Origin: Liolophura sinensis
Taxonomy: Eukaryota; Mollusca; Polyplacophora; Chitonida; Chitonidae
NCBI RefSeq assembly: GCF_032854445.1
Contig: NC_088298.1
Coordinates: 16,637,976-16,701,975, forward strand
Length of the DNA stretch: 64,000 nucleotides
Reading direction: 5' to 3'
Below the pieces are notes generated by a model that saw nothing but the letters and a program-made list of their open reading frames with translations, ran no database searches and was not told the origin of the DNA. This document shows positions 59,710 to 64,000 of the stretch, one piece after another. Numbering within the stretch: position 1 is the first letter of the stretch; each line of letters begins with the position of its first letter. The position numbers and the translations under genes were made by a program.

Positions 59710-60090
59710 TCAAGTGAAACCAATTATTATTAATTTCCAGTCTTCAAGAATATAAAAACACATTGCGACAGTACATACGTGTAGCATCATATTCAAGATA
59801 AATTGCTTACCTGGACAACACAGAATTGTTGTATCAGCGAGATATATTTCTTTATAGCAGTCAGTTTTAATCTGACGTACTGTTTCGACTTCGGGTTTAT
59901 ATCTACTGTCCAACAATGCATTGCAGTCCAGGTGGTCTAGGTTGAGCTGGTTGACAACTACAGGTAGTTCCTCTCGTGTAACCAGAACCGGTCCTACTAG
60001 ATGCGAGTGCCAGGTGTACTCCGTAGGTGGTTCACACATGAATAGGCCTGTCTGCAGCTGCCAGCCGACCAAGCTGTTACCCTTGCGCAA
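59710..60090 (-). CDS. unidentified ORF in the inverted-repeat block
   Basis: 126 codons from ATG 60090. It contains PPTEYTWHSHLVGPVLVTRE, NQLNLDHLDCNALLDSRY and KTDCYKEIYLADTTILCCPG; I do not recognise the family. The last of these segments is also encoded in the duplicate at 59546-59608. The ending is hydrophobic (MCFYILEDWKLIIIGF). It may be part of the same retroelement or a captured exon. The codon content looks more gene-like than that of most short frames here. Confidence 0.35.
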   Translation of the reverse strand: MRKGNSLVGWQLQTGLFMCEPPTEYTWHSHLVGPVLVTREELPVVVNQLNLDHLDCNALLDSRYKPEVETVRQIKTDCYKEIYLADTTILCCPGKQFILNMMLHVCTVAMCFYILEDWKLIIIGFT

Positions 60091-60329
60091 TAATTAAGCG
60101 TCATACTGAGCAATGTAAACAATAGTGTCAGATGCCATAACTTGATTGAATATATCAACTCTACAAATGGACAAAGATATAGATAAAAGAGACAAGAAGG
60201 TTATTTAATATAATTCATAATACTAAGTTAAGCTATATGTACAAGATATTATAAAAACAAAACAAAACAGTTACTTTATCCATCTGTGCTGTTTATACTT
60301 TATAGAAGGATCAATACCATCCTTAATAG

Positions 60330-60545
60330 GAGGATTGGTGGAAGTGGGGAAACGCAGGGCCGCCACCACCACCTCTAACCACCCCAGCACCACCCTCTTC
60401 TCCACCGCCCCCATGTATTACCCAGGGTGAGGCCTCCACCCCTGCCTCAAAGGGTCCCCACCCCTCCTCAGTCTCGGACAGAGATTGAGGCAGAGATTGA
60501 CGCTGAGCTGATGCAGTAGCTCCTTCAGCTGTGTTATATTTTCTT
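60330..60545. other. GC-rich, pyrimidine-skewed segment
   Basis: Runs such as gccgccaccaccacctctaa and ccagcaccaccctcttctcc. The minus frame is Gly/Glu-rich low complexity (76 codons, 60323-60553). It directly abuts the right inverted-repeat arm. Function unknown. Confidence 0.35.
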
Positions 60546-62764
60546 TTTATCAATCAAACTTTTCTGATTAATTCCATCTGTAATTGGCTGAGGGGGAGAA
60601 TAATTACCTCAATATAACTGTGCATGAGGGAAAGGGTTCAATACCCGGTAACAGCTTGTATAAAGCTGCCTGATATTTCCTCGTTACGCTTAGTTTACTT
60701 AAATCGTTCATTCAGTGCGTTCGAGTGGGAAGGGTGTCCGTGTCGAGTTTCATTCTCTGTAAATCAAACACCGAAGGCAATTAGCCTTTACTGATAGGTT
60801 AGCAGGTGGAATTTCTAAAGGTCTGTGGAGTTTTAACGTCTTCGTATGAATATAAGGTGAATACTACTTCCAAATATGTACTTTTGATTCGAGAGGCCCA
60901 GCCACGAGAATTACATTCTGAAACGCCTTTTTGATGTGTCGCAGTCGCGAGATTTTTTCAAATAAAAGCAACGTCTGCAAAAGCAATGCCAATCTTCACT
61001 GGCAGTTGCACAGTGCATTCGAGTGCTAACCACTAATACAAATTCCACCCACATTTTCATTTTAGGAAAAGTACCAGGGAAAAACACAACTTTTCTGGAA
61101 GAGACTGAACACAATGTCCTACAAACAAATTTGCTTTCTTTTCGCATTGTGACTCTCGTGACTGTGCCAATCTAATCTGAGTTACATGTTTGGAAATCCA
61201 TGAGCAGGAGATGGTTTTCGCTGACCGTGTCGAGATTTTATACGTACAGGCCGTAGTAGAATGCATCACGCTATGATCTAAACAATGTGTCCCGAACTAT
61301 AGTTTTGACAATAAGTGGTTGAGGTGTTAAATGTTAATTTGAATCTTAATAAGCTCTAGATAGTTTCCAGCTGCAGGTCAAATAGACTCGTCAATTCGAT
61401 TGCCTAAGGCATTATTTACTTATCAGAATTATCGCTTTAAACATAGCTTCAGGATGAATTAATTTCAGGAAAAAGCCCAAATTTTGCAAAAGGTCGTCCC
61501 TGACAAACTCGTTGAAATGTTACAGAAAACTAAAAAGGCCACGTTGCACCTTTGTAGCCCTGTCCACTTTTATACCGCTGTTTCCACTGATGGATTATTC
61601 AACAAACTAGCCGCATGAAAGAGTTTTTAACGTGTGACAGACTGATGAGATCCCCTCTATGAAGGCTCAACTGTCGAAATGAACACAACAGACGCCCTAG
61701 GAAGGAAGATATATGATCTAATTATATTAATATCAAGAATTTTGAGTGCTGCTGTCGTGAACGTCGCATGACCCCCTTGGGAGAGGCTTGAGTGTTTCCT
61801 GACAACAGAATACAAGCACCCTGCTGAGATGGTTGGTTGTGCAGAAAATTGACTAGAAAGGATAGGCATATCCAAAACAGATATGTTTTTTCACCTCTTA
61901 AAGGACACAGTCGCAATGGATTAATTGATGTCCCATGTAACATTATGTTGTGTTTTTTTTTTGTACATGAATCTTAAAGTGTCTTAACAGCATCGAAGTT
62001 GACATCCAAGTGTCAAAACTGACATTTCACTTAACACTTGACTATGTGATGGTTAGCTGAACATAATTTTTTTCCTAAATCAACAACTTCTACAAAGATA
62101 TAATAATAGGAATTATTTTGAGAGCCTCCTCACAGTACTGGCGGACTGTTTCAACTCAGTATCGTACTGATAGCACTTTTTTAAAAATAACTTATGTAAT
62201 GTTCGAATTTTTTACGTTGTTACACTTGAGAAAGGCATGTACAGTGCTATACATGAAGGAAATTAAAGCTGAACTGTTAAACATTTTCAAACTAGACTCC
62301 TTGAAACTTATATTGTTGCAACTTAACATTTGAAGTTGATATCATTAAATTTATTAAATGTCTCTTTCAGAATGTTCTGAATTTAATTTTGCGTATCTCA
62401 TTGATAAAATGAGATTGATAAAAAGGCAACTTACTAAGTTATGTTTCTATAATAACATGCAACGCTGGATATTTCGTAGCCAAAGACTAAACCGACAAGT
62501 CAAGTCATTTGCCTATGGCATGGTTCAACAGCAGTAAAGCCAATTTCCAATTTATGCCTGACCCTGTGCCCCGAACAGGAATAAAATAAAACCTTGAAAA
62601 ATCCAATTAGGCGACTTTTTAACACAAAATTCCCAATTTACTTCACATAAATGTAGACGTAATAACTGACTAGCGTGTCCACTCTTCAATAGTTCAAATA
62701 ACTTCAGTTTATCTCTAACTGGTAAATCATATTGTGTTCAGTCTTACGTTAAGCTTAGATGGTT
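60546..62764. other. unannotated region
   Basis: Short frames only (60911-61269, 61657-61943, 62118-62333). No repeat shared with the window was recognised. Confidence 0.4.
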
Positions 62765-63425
62765 AAATCATCGTATTGTATATACTTGGTTTCATGCAAA
62801 ATGTGTGGCCAGCAGTATGTTGGAAAGACGACCCAAAAGTTGCATCCTAGGGTACAAATAGCTGCTAATGCTCAAATATTTTTCTGGATCTGACCACTTC
62901 AGCATTCAAATAATAGATGGTCGTGGGTTTCCTCCGGGCTCTGCCTGGTTTCCTCTCACCGTAATTCTGGCCGCCGTCCTATCAGTGAAATATTCTTGAG
63001 TACGGCGTAAACACCATAAAAAATAAATAGATAAATCAAATAATAGACATGATTTATCCGTCTTCAAAGGATACTGCTTCCGATATCGAACAGAAAATCC
63101 GTGATCGGGAACTAATTTGGATGCTGGAGCTTGGTTCAGATTTTAATTATGACAATATGGGAATATAATAACATGGTACACGATTTGAATACTGCTTTCA
63201 CTCATTCGCCTTGAGCATACATTCGTCTTTCCAACTTCATTTGAAAACTGTTGACTTTTTCTCTTTGCAATGACTATCCCCTAATTTCGTACTTTATATA
63301 TTTTTTAGTTCTTTGCCGGTTTCTGTTGAGCGTCGTTTTGGGAATTAGTCTTGCGGTTATTGACCTGGAACGCCAATCTTGATTGACATCTGGTATACAA
63401 TTGTCTGTTTCGACGCTTAGAATCT
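62765..63425 (+). mobile_element. Penelope-like element 3' end with GIY-YIG domain
   Basis: A frame at 62768-62857 gives CIYLVSCKMCGQQYVGKTTQ and then KLHPRV, the core of the GIY-YIG endonuclease (Tyr, Gly and the Arg of LxxR). A SINE-1 interrupts it. Beyond the insertion, IYPSSKDTASDIEQKIRDRE and LIWMLELGSDFNYDNMGI close the protein at about 63170. The terminal tail (catggtacacgatttgaata to acaattgtctgtttcgacgc) is the same as that of the RT-bearing copies. RT plus GIY-YIG is the hallmark of Penelope-like elements. Confidence 0.85.
62917..63035 (+). mobile_element. SINE-1 insertion with 11-bp target duplication
   Basis: 119 bp of 5'-truncated SINE-1 (atggtcgtgggtttcctccg to the aaaaaataaatagataaa end). 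It lies between perfect copies of tcaaataatag at 62906-62916 and 63036-63046. This is the clearest SINE insertion in the window. Confidence 0.95.
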
Positions 63426-64000
63426 TTGCAATGAAAAATAACGTCAAGCAGAATAAATTGGGCGTGAAAAAAAAACACATTTTAGCAGGCCGTTCTCGCT
63501 GACAAACTGTTTGAAATTTAACGAAAGAGAAAGACGAGAAAAACCGACTAAACCTATGCTGTAAATGTGTGATCTTCCTACTCCCAGGCTACGGATTCCC
63601 TTGTTAAATGGGACAAAGTAGCCCTACTTTGTCTTCATCTCTTGCGGGCCATTTATAATAGATTGCCTAGAAACGTGCGGTTCCACTCAGGTCCATCCAT
63701 CAAAATAAATAAAAAGGTGCATTTCGCATATGATGTAATAATGTTACTGTTGACCACGAACATACAGTGATGCTGTCGTAAACGTCATGTGGAGAATCCT
63801 TGAGGTCCTCTCAACCACAGAACCCAAGTGCTGAGGAGAGGATGTGTTGAAAAGCGCCGTCAAAAGTAACAAAATATCCAAGAGAGAGAGCCACGGGTTT
63901 TTTTCGTCATTGTAACTGGAGAGCTACGTTTCCAAATGGCTATGTAACGAAATCTATTTTTGCAAGGAAAAAATGACGTTCGAACAGAAAAATCTACACA
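63426..64000. other. unannotated sequence
   Basis: Nothing recognisable to the end of the window. Confidence 0.35.

Larger units (their letters stand above)
59023..60327. mobile_element. rearranged retroelement block between 69-bp inverted repeats
   Basis: 59023-59091 and 60259-60327 are perfect reverse complements (69 bp). Between them are a minus-strand Gag fragment, a 63-bp direct duplication (59546-59608 and 59811-59873, one mismatch) and a 126-codon minus-strand ORF. Inverted ends are not typical of LTR elements, so this is either a fold-back-type element that captured Gag or a rearranged LTR retrotransposon. No target duplication was seen outside the arms. Confidence 0.7.

Noticed and set aside
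61639-61685. Possible hammerhead ribozyme core (ctgatgag ... tcgaaa)
   Set aside because: The stretch between the two core boxes cannot form a proper stem II (only about three weak pairs), and no matching stems I and III were seen.

Overview
This is animal nuclear DNA, most likely from a mollusc (bivalve or gastropod). The evidence is AT-rich, intron-era sequence with no operons, a rhodopsin-type GPCR in metazoan form, Tc1/mariner and pogo-type transposase relics, a GIY-YIG retroelement, and tRNA-derived SINEs whose tails (ttttacgccgtactcaagaa, followed by cactta..acggcggccagcat) I associate with mollusc genomes from memory. No database search was possible, so the species is not assigned. Nearly all short ORFs in the window are chance frames or pieces of repeats.

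The only intact-looking host gene is a single-exon class A GPCR at 49243-50358 (371 aa). It has a good acceptor-like site 54 bases upstream of its ATG. A CCAAT/GC-box/TATA cluster lies on the same strand 2.6 kb upstream and could be its promoter. A CpG-rich block with two donor-like sites at about 33.9-34.3 kb may be another promoter or first exon.

The rest is a repeat graveyard. (1) Two Tc1-type transposons have readable ends: 5790-7315 is a catalytically dead relic, and 20070-21598 is nearly intact, with 23-bp identical inverted ends, a DD34E triad and one TGA in the transposase. Further relics are a Tc1 N-terminus (17480-17740) and a pogo/Tigger-type transposase (23956-24720). (2) One Penelope-like retroelement family (called PLE here) occurs as many fragments in both orientations: reverse-transcriptase pieces at 2460-2740, 17400-17475, 24885-25530, 40205-41040 and 44768-45066, a GIY-YIG endonuclease end at 62765-63172, and many solo 3' tails. 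(3) Four tRNA-derived SINE families (SINE-1 to SINE-4), several nested and two with candidate target-site duplications. (4) An unclassified roughly 400-bp family (R1), present about 19 times, plus lower-copy long repeats R2-R5. (5) Several minisatellites and two long (TA)n arrays, both lying inside transposable-element sequence.

The layering gives a relative history: PLE tails were hit by the Tc1-type element, R1 by SINE-1, SINE-2 by SINE-1, and the GIY-YIG end by SINE-1. The most unusual locus is 59.0-60.4 kb, where a Gag fragment and an unidentified ORF lie between perfect 69-bp inverted repeats and also carry a 63-bp direct duplication.
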